A DNA stretch of 64,000 nt, taken from positions 8,032 to 72,031 of the forward strand of contig JAMOBI010000007.1 of assembly GCA_039908105.1 (NCBI GenBank), in the 5' to 3' direction. Positions 32,844-41,446 of the stretch are shown one piece after another. The notes beneath the pieces were generated by a model. The model was given only the letters and a program-made list of their open reading frames with translations, was not told where the DNA came from and searched no databases. This stretch comes from Magnetaquiglobus sp039908105 (GTDB lineage Bacteria; Pseudomonadota; Magnetococcia; Magnetococcales; Magnetaquicoccaceae). The first letter of the stretch is position 1, and the number at the start of each line of letters is the position of its first letter. The translations under genes were made by a program, and so were the position numbers.

Positions 32844-34553
32844 CTACGGTGTCCAACGGTAAACCGCCTGGGCACGATTGCCGCAGCCCGAATATTCCAA
32901 AGAGTGACACAGGGATCGCAACAAGGCGATACCCCGTCCGCCATGACCCAGATTGCCTGACAGTTGTGAATGAACCAAATCCATGGCAAAACCCGCGCCC
33001 GTGTCTTCCATCACAATATGAATCTCTCCACCCGCCGGCTCAAGGTTTCCCGGTTCCGTCAGGGGTACATGCGCCAGTTCGATGCGGATACCACCCTCTT
33101 CCAGATGCGCCAACCGCTCCTCGCGTTCGGTGTAATACTGGATGAACCCTTCCGGTGTCTTCTTGGTCCGGGTGTCGAGCTTGAGCAACCCATGATCCAG
33201 CGCGTTGGAGAAAAGTTCCGCAAGAATCGTATACAGTCGTTCGCGATGGCCCATCGGCGCCTGGAGGTTCATCACCGCGTTGATGATCGTCGGCAGAGGA
33301 TCCACCGATTTCAAAGTCTGCGCGCTGAACATGAACGATGCCTTCCAGGGGGTGGGGGCGATTGCCGCCCGTTGCCGGCGCTGTTCACTCTCCCTGGGCT
33401 CCTCGCTCGCCCGCGCGCAGACGATCTCCAACAGACTGACATCATCCGACTGCATCGCGTTACCGCGAAACCGTTCCAGATCATCCAGAATGGTATGAAA
33501 CAGGAGTTCGGGCGGGTGTGAGCCGTCGAAATGGCTTTCCAACCGTTCACTACCGTACATCGATCCATTCGTGTCCGTGGCCTCGGTGACACCATCGGAG
33601 AGCAGGAACACCCGGTACTCCGGTCGCATCTCCAGGATCTCCACCTTGCGATCCTCGCGCGTCATGGGCGCAATGCCAAGCGGCAGACGGCTGGAGGAGA
33701 CCCGATGGGCCAGGCGTCCCGAACCGTCAATCACCAGCACGTCGGGCAGACCACCGTTCCAAATGTTCAGGCTCTTCTGCCGATGATCCACCTCGATCAA
33801 ACAGGCCGCGCAAAACATGCGTCGCGGCATGATCGACAGCAGTTTTACATTCATCGCTTCGGCCAGATCACCGATCGAAAAACCTTGTGCGGTCATCTCG
33901 TAAAAAATGTCCGCCACCGGCATGGCCGCCACCGCTGCCGACAATCCATGGCCGGTAAAATCTCCCAGCATGATGTGCAATCCACCCGCCGGATTGTAGC
34001 AGGCCACCAGCAGATCGCCGTTGAACAACGTCATCGGTACGGTCCAGTGGTTGAGGCATGGGGCATCCAACAGATTGCCCGATCGGACGATGTTGGCAAA
34101 AATATGCTGTCCGACCTCAAGTTCCTGATGCAACCGTTCCTGATGCTGCTCCAGCTCCTCTTTTTGTGCCCGCAGTCGCGCATGCAGCTGCCGGATCCGC
34201 TCCATGGCGCTGATCTTGGCCTGGAGAATGGTGCGGTTGAACGGCTTGGTCAAAAAATCATCGCCACCGGCGTCGATGCACTGCACCAACCCCTCTTCAT
34301 CCGTCACGGCGGTCAAAAAGATGATGGGCGTGAAGCGCCCGGCATGAATCCGTTTGATCTCCTGGGCCGCCTCGTAGCCGTTCATCATCGGCATGCGAAT
34401 GTCCAACAACACCAGATCCGGTTGATGCAGTCCGAACTGCTCCACGCCATCGCGTCCGTTGACGGCAGTGAAGACCTCGTGTCCCTCCTTGCCCAACAGC
34501 CGTTGCAGAATGGTGCGGTTGATCGGGTCGTCATCGACGATCAGGATCTTCAT
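32844..34553 (-). CDS. REC-PP2C phosphatase-HATPase fusion (RsbU plus RsbW type partner-switch protein)
   Basis: 569 residues with three modules. Residues 1-120 are a receiver domain (D51 in LVLLDIRMPMMNG). Residues ~155-375 are a SpoIIE/RsbU PP2C phosphatase (MLGDFTGHGLSAAVAAMP and LLSDGVTEATD give the metal aspartates). The C-terminal ~430-569 is an anti-sigma-type HATPase (LAELFSNALDHGL, the N box, and EDTGAGFAMDL). The phosphatase would dephosphorylate the STAS protein encoded just upstream, while the kinase domain would rephosphorylate it, both gated by CheA-like phosphorylation of the receiver. Such fusions combine opposing activities in one chain. Confidence 0.88.
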   Translation of the reverse strand: MKILIVDDDPINRTILQRLLGKEGHEVFTAVNGRDGVEQFGLHQPDLVLLDIRMPMMNGYEAAQEIKRIHAGRFTPIIFLTAVTDEEGLVQCIDAGGDDFLTKPFNRTILQAKISAMERIRQLHARLRAQKEELEQHQERLHQELEVGQHIFANIVRSGNLLDAPCLNHWTVPMTLFNGDLLVACYNPAGGLHIMLGDFTGHGLSAAVAAMPVADIFYEMTAQGFSIGDLAEAMNVKLLSIMPRRMFCAACLIEVDHRQKSLNIWNGGLPDVLVIDGSGRLAHRVSSSRLPLGIAPMTREDRKVEILEMRPEYRVFLLSDGVTEATDTNGSMYGSERLESHFDGSHPPELLFHTILDDLERFRGNAMQSDDVSLLEIVCARASEEPRESEQRRQRAAIAPTPWKASFMFSAQTLKSVDPLPTIINAVMNLQAPMGHRERLYTILAELFSNALDHGLLKLDTRTKKTPEGFIQYYTEREERLAHLEEGGIRIELAHVPLTEPGNLEPAGGEIHIVMEDTGAGFAMDLVHSQLSGNLGHGGRGIALLRSLCHSLEYSGCGNRAQAVYRWTP

Positions 34554-34599
34554 GCCCGGAATGTCGCCTCTTCAAGCCGCCAAGCGTGACTTTTACAAA

Positions 34600-34645
34600 T
34601 TTGCATGATGGGGTGGTGAAACCTCCTCGCCCCCCACCTGAGGAA
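34600..34645 (-). repeat. Family B hairpin repeat, copy 3
   Basis: Read on the minus strand it is CAGGTGGGGGGCGAGGAGG...CACCCCATCATGCAAATTT, matching copies 1 and 2. It lies between the STAS gene and the REC-PP2C gene, inside the operon. Confidence 0.5.
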
Positions 34646-34687
34646 TCCCACAGGGGAGTTCCTCGGTCAAGTGTGCAACGGGTATCC

Positions 34688-35002
34688 TCAAGCGATCTTG
34701 AACAGACGCTGGAAGTTGGCGGTTTCCAGGATTTTGCGGATCTCCGGACGGGTGTTGATGATCTCGATGTCCGACTCGTTGGCACCGGCCTCCTCGCGCA
34801 ACAACAGCAGCATGCCGAGCGCGGAGGAGTCGATGTATTCGGTCCCGGCCAGATCGATCACGAACCGTCTGCCATGATTCTCGTCCCCGGAATCGGCCTG
34901 GTAGGCGGCACGGAACTGAGAGTGCATCTCGAAGTTGAAGCGTCCCTTGACGCCAATGATGGTCTCCTTGTCGTTACGCGTGACATGGATGGTTCCGGAC
35001 AT
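34688..35002 (-). CDS. STAS-domain anti-anti-sigma-type protein
   Basis: 104 residues, one STAS domain. The phospho-acceptor segment is YIDSSALGMLLLLREE with Ser59/Ser60. AAGGAG precedes the ATG at 35002; a longer frame to 35089 lacks conservation. It should be the substrate of the REC-PP2C-HATPase protein and form a partner switch with it. No sigma factor is encoded nearby, so the target could be a chemotaxis or motility component instead. Confidence 0.9.
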   Translation of the reverse strand: MSGTIHVTRNDKETIIGVKGRFNFEMHSQFRAAYQADSGDENHGRRFVIDLAGTEYIDSSALGMLLLLREEAGANESDIEIINTRPEIRKILETANFQRLFKIA

Positions 35003-35085
35003 ATCGTTCTCCTTTCGACATGAAAGATGTATGGAAAAATTACTTCGTTGCCGAGCGCCCGAGGCGTCCGGATCCGTGAGGAGCA

Positions 35086-36060
35086 TCAAAACAGCTCAAT
35101 GTCCCCCTCGTCCATATTGGTCTGCTGCACGGCCTGCCGGTCGGCAACTTCAAATCGCTCCACCTGCTCGGCAAGCGCGGTGCGCATGTGATGCTCGGCA
35201 TTGGCATCGAACTGGGGCGGAATGATGGCCACCATCTGTTCGAGCACCGCGAATTTGCGGTCCATGCTCTGGGTCAACTGCGTGACCATATCCTCGAACT
35301 GCAACGACATGACCGCGATGCCGACCCGCATGTTGATATCTTCGGTGATCGCCGCCACCTTGGCAATGGTGTCGCTCGTCATCTGGTCGATGGCGTTGAC
35401 CTCGTCCATCATGAAATCGACCCGCCCCTTGGATTCGATCGCAAAGCTCATGTCCTTGGAGGCCATGTGCTCGATGATCTCCTTGGTGCTGTTGATGTTC
35501 TCGCGCGCCTGGTCGATCACATCGCTGATCTTGCCGCTGAATGCGTGCGAGTTGCCGGCGAGCTTGCGTACCTCGTCGGCCACCACGGCAAACGAACGTC
35601 CCGCTTGTCCCGCACGCGCGGCCACGATCCGGGCGTTGAGCGACAACACATGGGTTTGTTCCGCGATGCCGTTGATGTCCTTGATCAGCAGCACCACCTC
35701 TGCCATCTGCGTGGAAAGGGCGTCGACGCGGTGGACCATCTCCATGCTCTGGCGGCTGACCAGAATGATATGATCCACGAAGGTTCGCAAGATTTTATCG
35801 GTTTCGGAGACAAATTTGCGCACGCTGATGGTCGACTGCTCCGTATCCTTGGAGACATCCATGGATTGGGTCAGCGATGATACCAGATCATGTTGCTCAT
35901 TGGATTTGTCGCGCAGACCGTTGAAGCTGTCGGTCAGCTTGACAATCGCATCCTGCACGAGCGAGCGGATCTGCTGCATCTCGTAACGGACGCTCTCCAA
36001 CTCCCGGTTGATCTCGGCGCGGATCTCCCGGAGCAGCTGTTCGTGCTGGCCAGTCATCAC
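35086..36060 (-). CDS. Soluble MCP-like signalling protein
   Basis: 324 residues, no TM helix and no HAMP. The central coiled coil contains the chemoreceptor hairpin (GIAEQTHVLSLNARIVAARAGQAGRSFAVVADEVRKLA), which contacts CheA and CheW. The flanking helices are long. There is no ligand domain, so it may sense indirectly or act as a scaffold. The C-terminus ends in acidic DEGDIELF, not the NWETF-type pentapeptide. Start is GTG or ATG (36057-36060), just after the cheW stop. Confidence 0.87.
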   Translation of the reverse strand: MMTGQHEQLLREIRAEINRELESVRYEMQQIRSLVQDAIVKLTDSFNGLRDKSNEQHDLVSSLTQSMDVSKDTEQSTISVRKFVSETDKILRTFVDHIILVSRQSMEMVHRVDALSTQMAEVVLLIKDINGIAEQTHVLSLNARIVAARAGQAGRSFAVVADEVRKLAGNSHAFSGKISDVIDQARENINSTKEIIEHMASKDMSFAIESKGRVDFMMDEVNAIDQMTSDTIAKVAAITEDINMRVGIAVMSLQFEDMVTQLTQSMDRKFAVLEQMVAIIPPQFDANAEHHMRTALAEQVERFEVADRQAVQQTNMDEGDIELF

Positions 36061-36061
36061 G

Positions 36062-36553
36062 TCAACTGGATGCCTGGTTGTTCAGCCCCAGCACCGTTGC
36101 CACGTCGAGGATGATCAACAGATTGCGCTCAAACTCCACCACCCCGTGTACGAAATCGGCGGCAATGCCAGTGAGGTTGGCCGGCGGCGGCAGGATGTTG
36201 TCATCGACGATGTCGCGCACATCCCCCAGCTGATCCACAGCCAGCCCCACCGGATCCTCCCAGGGACATTTGGTCATGGCCAGTTCGTGATCGATCTTCG
36301 TGACCTCGTCACGGGTTTTCATGATGACGTTGTACTGCTTGACTCGCGCCTCGCCCGAATCGGGTTTGGACCAGCACAGGCGGGAGCGCAGGTCGAACAG
36401 GGTGATCACCCGACCACGGATGTTGAGCATGCCGCGGATGTAATCCGGCGAACCGGGAACCGGGGTGCACTCCATGGACCGGTTGATCTCCCGGACCAGC
36501 AGGATGTCGATCCCCAGATAGAGGTCGCCCAAGGTGAAGGTACTGACGAGCAT
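36062..36553 (-). CDS. cheW: Chemotaxis coupling protein CheW
   Basis: 163 residues of CheW fold: FTLGDLYLGIDILLVREI, GMLNIRGRVITLFDLRSRL and GLAVDQLGDVRDIV are the diagnostic strands. It couples receptors to CheA. The start lies 49 bp after the cheA stop. Confidence 0.92.
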   Translation of the reverse strand: MLVSTFTLGDLYLGIDILLVREINRSMECTPVPGSPDYIRGMLNIRGRVITLFDLRSRLCWSKPDSGEARVKQYNVIMKTRDEVTKIDHELAMTKCPWEDPVGLAVDQLGDVRDIVDDNILPPPANLTGIAADFVHGVVEFERNLLIILDVATVLGLNNQASS

Positions 36554-36602
36554 GGCGCAATGTTCTCCGATGGCTCAAAGTTTCTTTTCGATCGTCCCGG
36601 TC

Positions 36603-39600
36603 TTAACGCGGCCGCAAGGTGGAGACCACCTTGAGCAGACGATTCTTGTCGATGGCCGGCACGCAGCTGACAAACCCGGCACGGGCGCAGCGATCCTCCA
36701 ACTCCGAGGAGATGGAAGAGGTGGTGGCGATCATCGGGATTTCGGCGTGCGGCGTGCCGTTGAGCTCGTTGGCCAGCTCGAAGCCGTCCATCACCGGCAT
36801 GTTGAGGTCGGTGACCAACAGGTCGTAGTCGCCACGGTTGAGCATGCCGATGGCCGCCTGGCCATCCTCGGCCTGGTCCACCTCGAAGCCCACGGAGCTC
36901 AAATAGTTGCTGGTCAACACGCGCAGAAACGGGGTATCGTCGACCACCAGGGCGCGGAAGCCCGATCCTTCGACCTGCGGCGGCATCCACGGCGGGCGGA
37001 TGCCGGCCATCTCGAACACCGCGTTGACATCCGGGAAGAGCACCACCCGGTCGTCGATCTGCGCGGATCCGAACAGCCCCGGCGCCTGAATGGCACGGCA
37101 GTCCAGATCGATGTTGGTCTCGCGGGTGTCGATGATGCGCGAGAAGATCAGACCGGCCTGGATATCCGGGATGTTTGGCACCACCATGCAGAGGTTAAGA
37201 TCCTCCTCCTCCTCCGAATCCGTGGTGTTGCGCGACAGACCCATGCCTTCGAGTCCGAGGACGTGATCCGGATAGATGGCGCGGAAGGTCTTGCCGTCGT
37301 AACGCACGTAGGGCAGGCCGCCGATGGTGTCGAGCAGCTTGGGCGAGATCTTCTCGACGCGCCGCACCATCGAGTGGACGATCCCCATGATGAGACCGGT
37401 ACCGGTTTCGAGCAGGATGATGTTCTGACGCTCGCGCAGGGCGGCCCGACGCTCCTCGTCCAGATCCATGCGTGTGGCCCGTTCCACGTTGGAAAAATTG
37501 ATCTTGGCCTGTTCCATCAGGCCGGCGTAGTCGATGATCAGTGAGACGCTACCATCGCCCAAGATGGTGGTGGCCGAGAAGCAGGGGTTGTCCTTGAAGA
37601 ACGAGGGCAGGGGCTTCACGACGATCTCTTCGCTGTCGAGCACCTCGTCGACCACCATGCCGAACTCGTTCCCGCCAACATTGAGCACCATCACATAGGC
37701 CACCAGGGTGTGCGGATCGCGGCGGTCGGAGGCGGTTGGAGGCGGGGCCTCGCTACGCCGGTCGTCCTTGCCGGAAGCGGCATCCTGGGATTTGCGCAGG
37801 CCGTTGCGGCGATCCGAGAACCGTTCGCGGCGGTCCGGCGTGGCCCCGTCGCCGAGCACCCGTGGGATGTTCAGGACATCGGTGAGATCGACCAGAGGCA
37901 ACAACATGTTGCGCAGTCGCAACACCGGGGCGCTGCCGACGATCTCGATCTGTTGGGCGCGCTCCGATTCGGCCACGCGCACGATCTCGACCAGACCGAT
38001 CTCCGGGATGGCGAAGCGTTGATTGCCCGCCGAGACGATCATCGCCGGGATGATGGCGAGCGTCAGCGGGAGTTTGAGGATGATGTTTGTTCCCTTGCCG
38101 ACCTTGGAGAGGATCTGCACCGTACCACCGAGTTTTTCGATGTTGGTGCGCACCACGTCCATGCCCACGCCGCGGCCTGAAACGTCCGAGACCTTCTTGG
38201 CCATCGAGAATCCAGGGGCGAAAATCAGATCCAGGGCATCCTCTTCGCTCATGGTGTCGGCCTGGCGTTCGGTGATCAGACCGCGTTCCAGGGCTTTGGT
38301 CTTGACCCGCTCGGCATCGATGCCCGCGCCGTCGTCGGCGAGCGAGATGTTCACCATGCCGTTTTCGTGATAAGCGGCCAACTCCACCTGACCGGCTTCC
38401 GGCTTGTTGCTGGCCAGACGATCCTGCGGCAGCTCGATGGCGTGGTCGGCCACGTTGCGGATCATGTGGGTGAGCGGATCGGAGAGGTGTTCGATCACCG
38501 ACTTGTCGAGGTCGACATCGCCTCCGCGCAATTCCAGATCGATCTTCTTGCCGAGCTTGTGGGCCAGGTCGCGCACAATGCGCGGGAATTTGTTGAACAC
38601 CACCGAAACCGGCTGCATGCGGGCCTGCATGACCCGTTCCTGGATGCGGCTGGTGATGGAGTCGAGGTTCTGCACCAGCGGTCCGAAGTGCGGAAACTTG
38701 GCCTGGACTTCGACCGCAGCGCGCGACAACTGGTTTCTGGCCAGCACCAACTCACCGGCGTTGTTGATCAGCTCATCCAACAAAGAGACGCTGACGCGCA
38801 GGGTCTCTTCGACGGTCGGGCTGGAGCTCTTGTTGGCAGGCTGACCCGACTTGGCTGCGGTAGCGCGTTTGGCTGTCGGGGCGTATCTGGGTTTTTTCAG
38901 ACGAGGGGTGTGGGCCTCCTTGGCGCGCGGGCCGTCATCGTCATCATCATCGTCATCGCGCGGCTTGGCTGCGGCAGCCTTGGGCGCGGCAGCTGACGCG
39001 GCGGGGGCGCCATTTTTGGCCGCCTGGGCGACCGAGGCGGAGACCGTCTGTTTCCGGATGTGATCGTTGTCGACTTGCAGCAGAGAGAGCAGCAGGTCGT
39101 CTTCCAGCACCGTGGAGAGCAGCACCGACAAGGAGGTGGCGTTTAAGGATTCGAGCTCCTTGTTGCTCTGGAACGGCGGTTCGGTGGCGACAATCGAGCC
39201 GACCGACTCCATCAGCGATTTGGTGGTGTTGAACAGATCGACCCGTTCATCCTTGCCGGAGGGCAGATCGATGGCGATCGAGAAGAAACGGCGCCCGTGG
39301 GTGACCGCTTCGTTGATCGCATCCGGATAACGGGCCAGATCAAAGGTCTTGATATCGACCTTTTTGGCCTCACCGCCTCCACCGGCGGGTGGTGCGTGGG
39401 CAGCCGGTGCCGCTGTGACGGGCGCGGGTACGGGTGCCGGTTTGGGTTCGGGCGGAGGCGGTGGAGCGGCTGCCGCAGGCGTTGGGGCTGCGGCAGGCTT
39501 GGGCGCACCACCACCGCTCCCTTCGAGGATCGCCTGGATGGTGGCGATCTGCTCGCTGGCATCGACCGATTCGCTGGCTGACACGTCGTGGATCATGGTC

Positions 39601-39902
39601 TGCAACTTGTCGAGTCCCGACAAGAGGCTGTCCGTGACCGCCGGCGTGATCGACATGGTTTTTTCCCGGACTTTGCCCAGGAGGTTCTCCATGGTGTGGC
39701 TCAGCTTGGTGATGCTGGAGAGTCCGAAGAAACCGGCGGAGCCCTTGATCGAATGCACGCTGCGGAACAGGCGGTTGATGATCTCCGGATCCGTGCTGTC
39801 GCCTCGCTCTTCCAGGGTCAGAAGATCAGGCTCGATGGTCTCCAAATGTTCGGTGGCTTCCTGCACGAACATGCCTAAAAGTTCATCATCTTCCTCGGCC
39901 AT
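36603..39902 (-). CDS. cheA: Chemotaxis histidine kinase CheA with extra CheW-like and receiver domains
   Basis: 1099 residues. Order: Hpt P1 domain (H50 in SVHSIKGSAGFF), a Pro/Ala linker, a second folded region (~215-320) in the P2 position, an acidic linker, P3 dimerisation helices (ETLRVSVSLLDELINNAGELVLARNQL), HATPase P4 (N and G boxes in DPLTHMIRNVADHAIE and SGRGVGMDVV), a CheW-like P5 domain, another CheW-like segment (IILLETGTGLIMGIVHSMVRRVEKI) and a C-terminal receiver (LLVTDLNMPVMDG). The ATG at 39902 follows AGGGGAA. The attached receiver could take phosphate from P1 as an internal sink. It is the first gene of the operon. Confidence 0.94.
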   Translation of the reverse strand: MAEEDDELLGMFVQEATEHLETIEPDLLTLEERGDSTDPEIINRLFRSVHSIKGSAGFFGLSSITKLSHTMENLLGKVREKTMSITPAVTDSLLSGLDKLQTMIHDVSASESVDASEQIATIQAILEGSGGGAPKPAAAPTPAAAAPPPPPEPKPAPVPAPVTAAPAAHAPPAGGGGEAKKVDIKTFDLARYPDAINEAVTHGRRFFSIAIDLPSGKDERVDLFNTTKSLMESVGSIVATEPPFQSNKELESLNATSLSVLLSTVLEDDLLLSLLQVDNDHIRKQTVSASVAQAAKNGAPAASAAAPKAAAAKPRDDDDDDDDGPRAKEAHTPRLKKPRYAPTAKRATAAKSGQPANKSSSPTVEETLRVSVSLLDELINNAGELVLARNQLSRAAVEVQAKFPHFGPLVQNLDSITSRIQERVMQARMQPVSVVFNKFPRIVRDLAHKLGKKIDLELRGGDVDLDKSVIEHLSDPLTHMIRNVADHAIELPQDRLASNKPEAGQVELAAYHENGMVNISLADDGAGIDAERVKTKALERGLITERQADTMSEEDALDLIFAPGFSMAKKVSDVSGRGVGMDVVRTNIEKLGGTVQILSKVGKGTNIILKLPLTLAIIPAMIVSAGNQRFAIPEIGLVEIVRVAESERAQQIEIVGSAPVLRLRNMLLPLVDLTDVLNIPRVLGDGATPDRRERFSDRRNGLRKSQDAASGKDDRRSEAPPPTASDRRDPHTLVAYVMVLNVGGNEFGMVVDEVLDSEEIVVKPLPSFFKDNPCFSATTILGDGSVSLIIDYAGLMEQAKINFSNVERATRMDLDEERRAALRERQNIILLETGTGLIMGIVHSMVRRVEKISPKLLDTIGGLPYVRYDGKTFRAIYPDHVLGLEGMGLSRNTTDSEEEEDLNLCMVVPNIPDIQAGLIFSRIIDTRETNIDLDCRAIQAPGLFGSAQIDDRVVLFPDVNAVFEMAGIRPPWMPPQVEGSGFRALVVDDTPFLRVLTSNYLSSVGFEVDQAEDGQAAIGMLNRGDYDLLVTDLNMPVMDGFELANELNGTPHAEIPMIATTSSISSELEDRCARAGFVSCVPAIDKNRLLKVVSTLRPR

Positions 39903-40487
39903 GACGACAAATTCCCCTGAACGCGCGACACTTAAGATTACGAAGTTGTTACAAACCGCCGATCCATGCCCGCCCTTTCGGGGGTCTGATCGGCTGAGGT
40001 CGATTTGAGATGATGGGGTGAAAGTTGACCCGCCCACTCATCCGGTAATCATCAATAAAGCCTGATTTCGAAACAGGTCTCGTGAATCCGGCTCCGGTTT
40101 CGGTGATTTCCCGGGAACAAGGCACCCAACACCCTGCCATCAGTGTATCGGGATTCCACCCGATAAATCAAGACACACGAGGGGCGTTGTCCCCTTTGGG
40201 GAAACCAGGCCTGTGAAAATGGATCACTGCGAAAATTTCTATATCATTATTGCTTGGATTCGGCTATGATTAACGCGCTTTGATTGCATTTTTCCCATTT
40301 ACGCTATGTTACAAATGGGTGTCGTTCACGGGAAGGGTGGATTTTTGCTCGCAGCCACGTGACGCTTGGGGGTCGCCGGAAGGGCGCCGCGATCGCAAAC
40401 ATCGCGTGCGTCATGCTTCCGATCGGGCGTTTTCTTGTTCACTACTTCTATAATCGGGCCTTCTGGTCTAACAGGGAGAGTTGCACG
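39903..40487. other. 585-bp divergent intergenic region between cheA and the orphan gene
   Basis: No gene with recognisable features. It must hold the cheA operon promoter on the minus strand and the promoter of the gene at 40488. AT-rich stretches occur at 40225-40320 (TTTCTATATCATTATTGC, ATTTTTCCCATTTACGC). No convincing sigma-28 or sigma-54 site was found on the cheA side. Confidence 0.45.
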
Positions 40488-40895
40488 ATGAATAAATCGG
40501 TCGTTTCGGAACTTTTGCATGAGCCTGCCGTGGACAACAACGATACCCATCTCTGGATGGCCGTCATGGACCGTGCGGTTCGTGATCTCGTTGCCCTGGA
40601 GCGCTATCGGCAGGATCCCGCCGTGATGGAGGATCCGGTCTTCCGGTATGATTATCGCACGTTGCGCAAATGGTTTCACTCTTCCTCCATGGAGCCCGGT
40701 TCGTTCAACTGGATCTGTTCCCTTGTTAACATCGATCCCAAATGGGCACTCAATCGCCTTGAGGAGCGTTTGAAAGTCAGCATTGGCCCCTCCTCGGGCA
40801 AGAAACAGGCCGCGCGGGTCGGTGCCATCTCTCTTCCGGACGAAGTGGATGAACTTCACGATGAGGATCTGGATGCCATTGCGGCGGCTGCCTGA
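40488..40895 (+). CDS. Hypothetical protein, 135 residues
   Basis: Starts at ATG with CAGGGAGAG nearby. The protein reads MNKSVVSELLHEPAVDN, a helical core THLWMAVMDRAVRDLVALERY, then RKWFHSSSMEPGSFNWICSLVNIDPKWALNRL and an acidic end. The 'WF.S....PGSF.WIC..L.IDP' pattern suggests a small DNA- or protein-binding helical domain, but I do not recognise a named family. It stands alone between cheA and a terminator hairpin. Confidence 0.7.
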   Translation: MNKSVVSELLHEPAVDNNDTHLWMAVMDRAVRDLVALERYRQDPAVMEDPVFRYDYRTLRKWFHSSSMEPGSFNWICSLVNIDPKWALNRLEERLKVSIGPSSGKKQAARVGAISLPDEVDELHDEDLDAIAAAA

Positions 40896-41016
40896 CCTTG
40901 AGATTGAGTTATCGCAAGAAACGTGCCTTGAAATTTTGACGCCGGATGAGGGGTTGCGCGGCTGGGTGAAGGCTGTGCGAAGATCCTTTGATTCGATCCG
41001 GAGGTGGGAATGAATG

Positions 41017-41043
41017 GACCGGGCCTTTGGTGCCCGGTCTTTT
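41017..41043 (+). terminator. Factor-independent terminator
   Basis: GACCGGGC pairs with GCCCGGTC (8 bp) around CTTTGGT and is followed by TTTT. It terminates the plus-strand transcript of the 40488 gene, about 120 bp after its stop. Confidence 0.8.
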
Positions 41044-41083
41044 CGTGTCAGAGGAAGGGTATCTCGCTCTTCCATTGCTTTGT

Positions 41084-41329
41084 TAAACCGCACCCAGCTT
41101 GGAATGTGTCGTTTTTATTAAACCGCACCCAGCTTGGAATATGTCGTTTTTACTGGAAAAAAAGAGAGGGTCTGGGAGATTCATCTCCCAGGGTTTTGCC
41201 TTTGCCTTTAGCGAAAAATGCGCCGCGCGCCGCCTTCGCGGGAGTCGTTTTTTGCCTTTTGGAAACGACTCTGTGCATCTTGCACGCAGCCTTGCGAAAA
41301 ATCACGCATGCCAAAATGGGTGCGGTTTA
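41084..41329 (+). repeat. Family A structured repeat, copy 5 (best-preserved ends, duplicated left end)
   Basis: It starts TAAACCGCACCC and ends GGGTGCGGTTTA, a perfect 12-bp terminal inverted repeat whose similarity extends to about 33 bp. The first 35 bp occur twice in tandem (41084 and 41119). The terminator-like hairpin is present. The second hairpin lost its left arm. The variable stem GAGTCGTTT pairs with AAACGACTC (41242-41271, loop GCCTTTT). Confidence 0.93.
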
Positions 41330-41446
41330 GTATGTGACGATTCATCGTCCCTTTTGTTCAGGGGTCGGGGTGGTGCCGCACCGGCTCCTTGAATAAAACG
41401 GGTGCTGAATCGGGATCCGTGAATTCTTTTCGGAGTGATCGACATC

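Noticed and set aside
40783..41013. Frame overlapping and following the orphan gene, ending GLRGWVKAVRRSF...
   Set aside because: Its tail looks slightly protein-like, but the start lies inside the 40488 gene in another frame and there is no ribosome binding site. I could not show a frameshifted extension.
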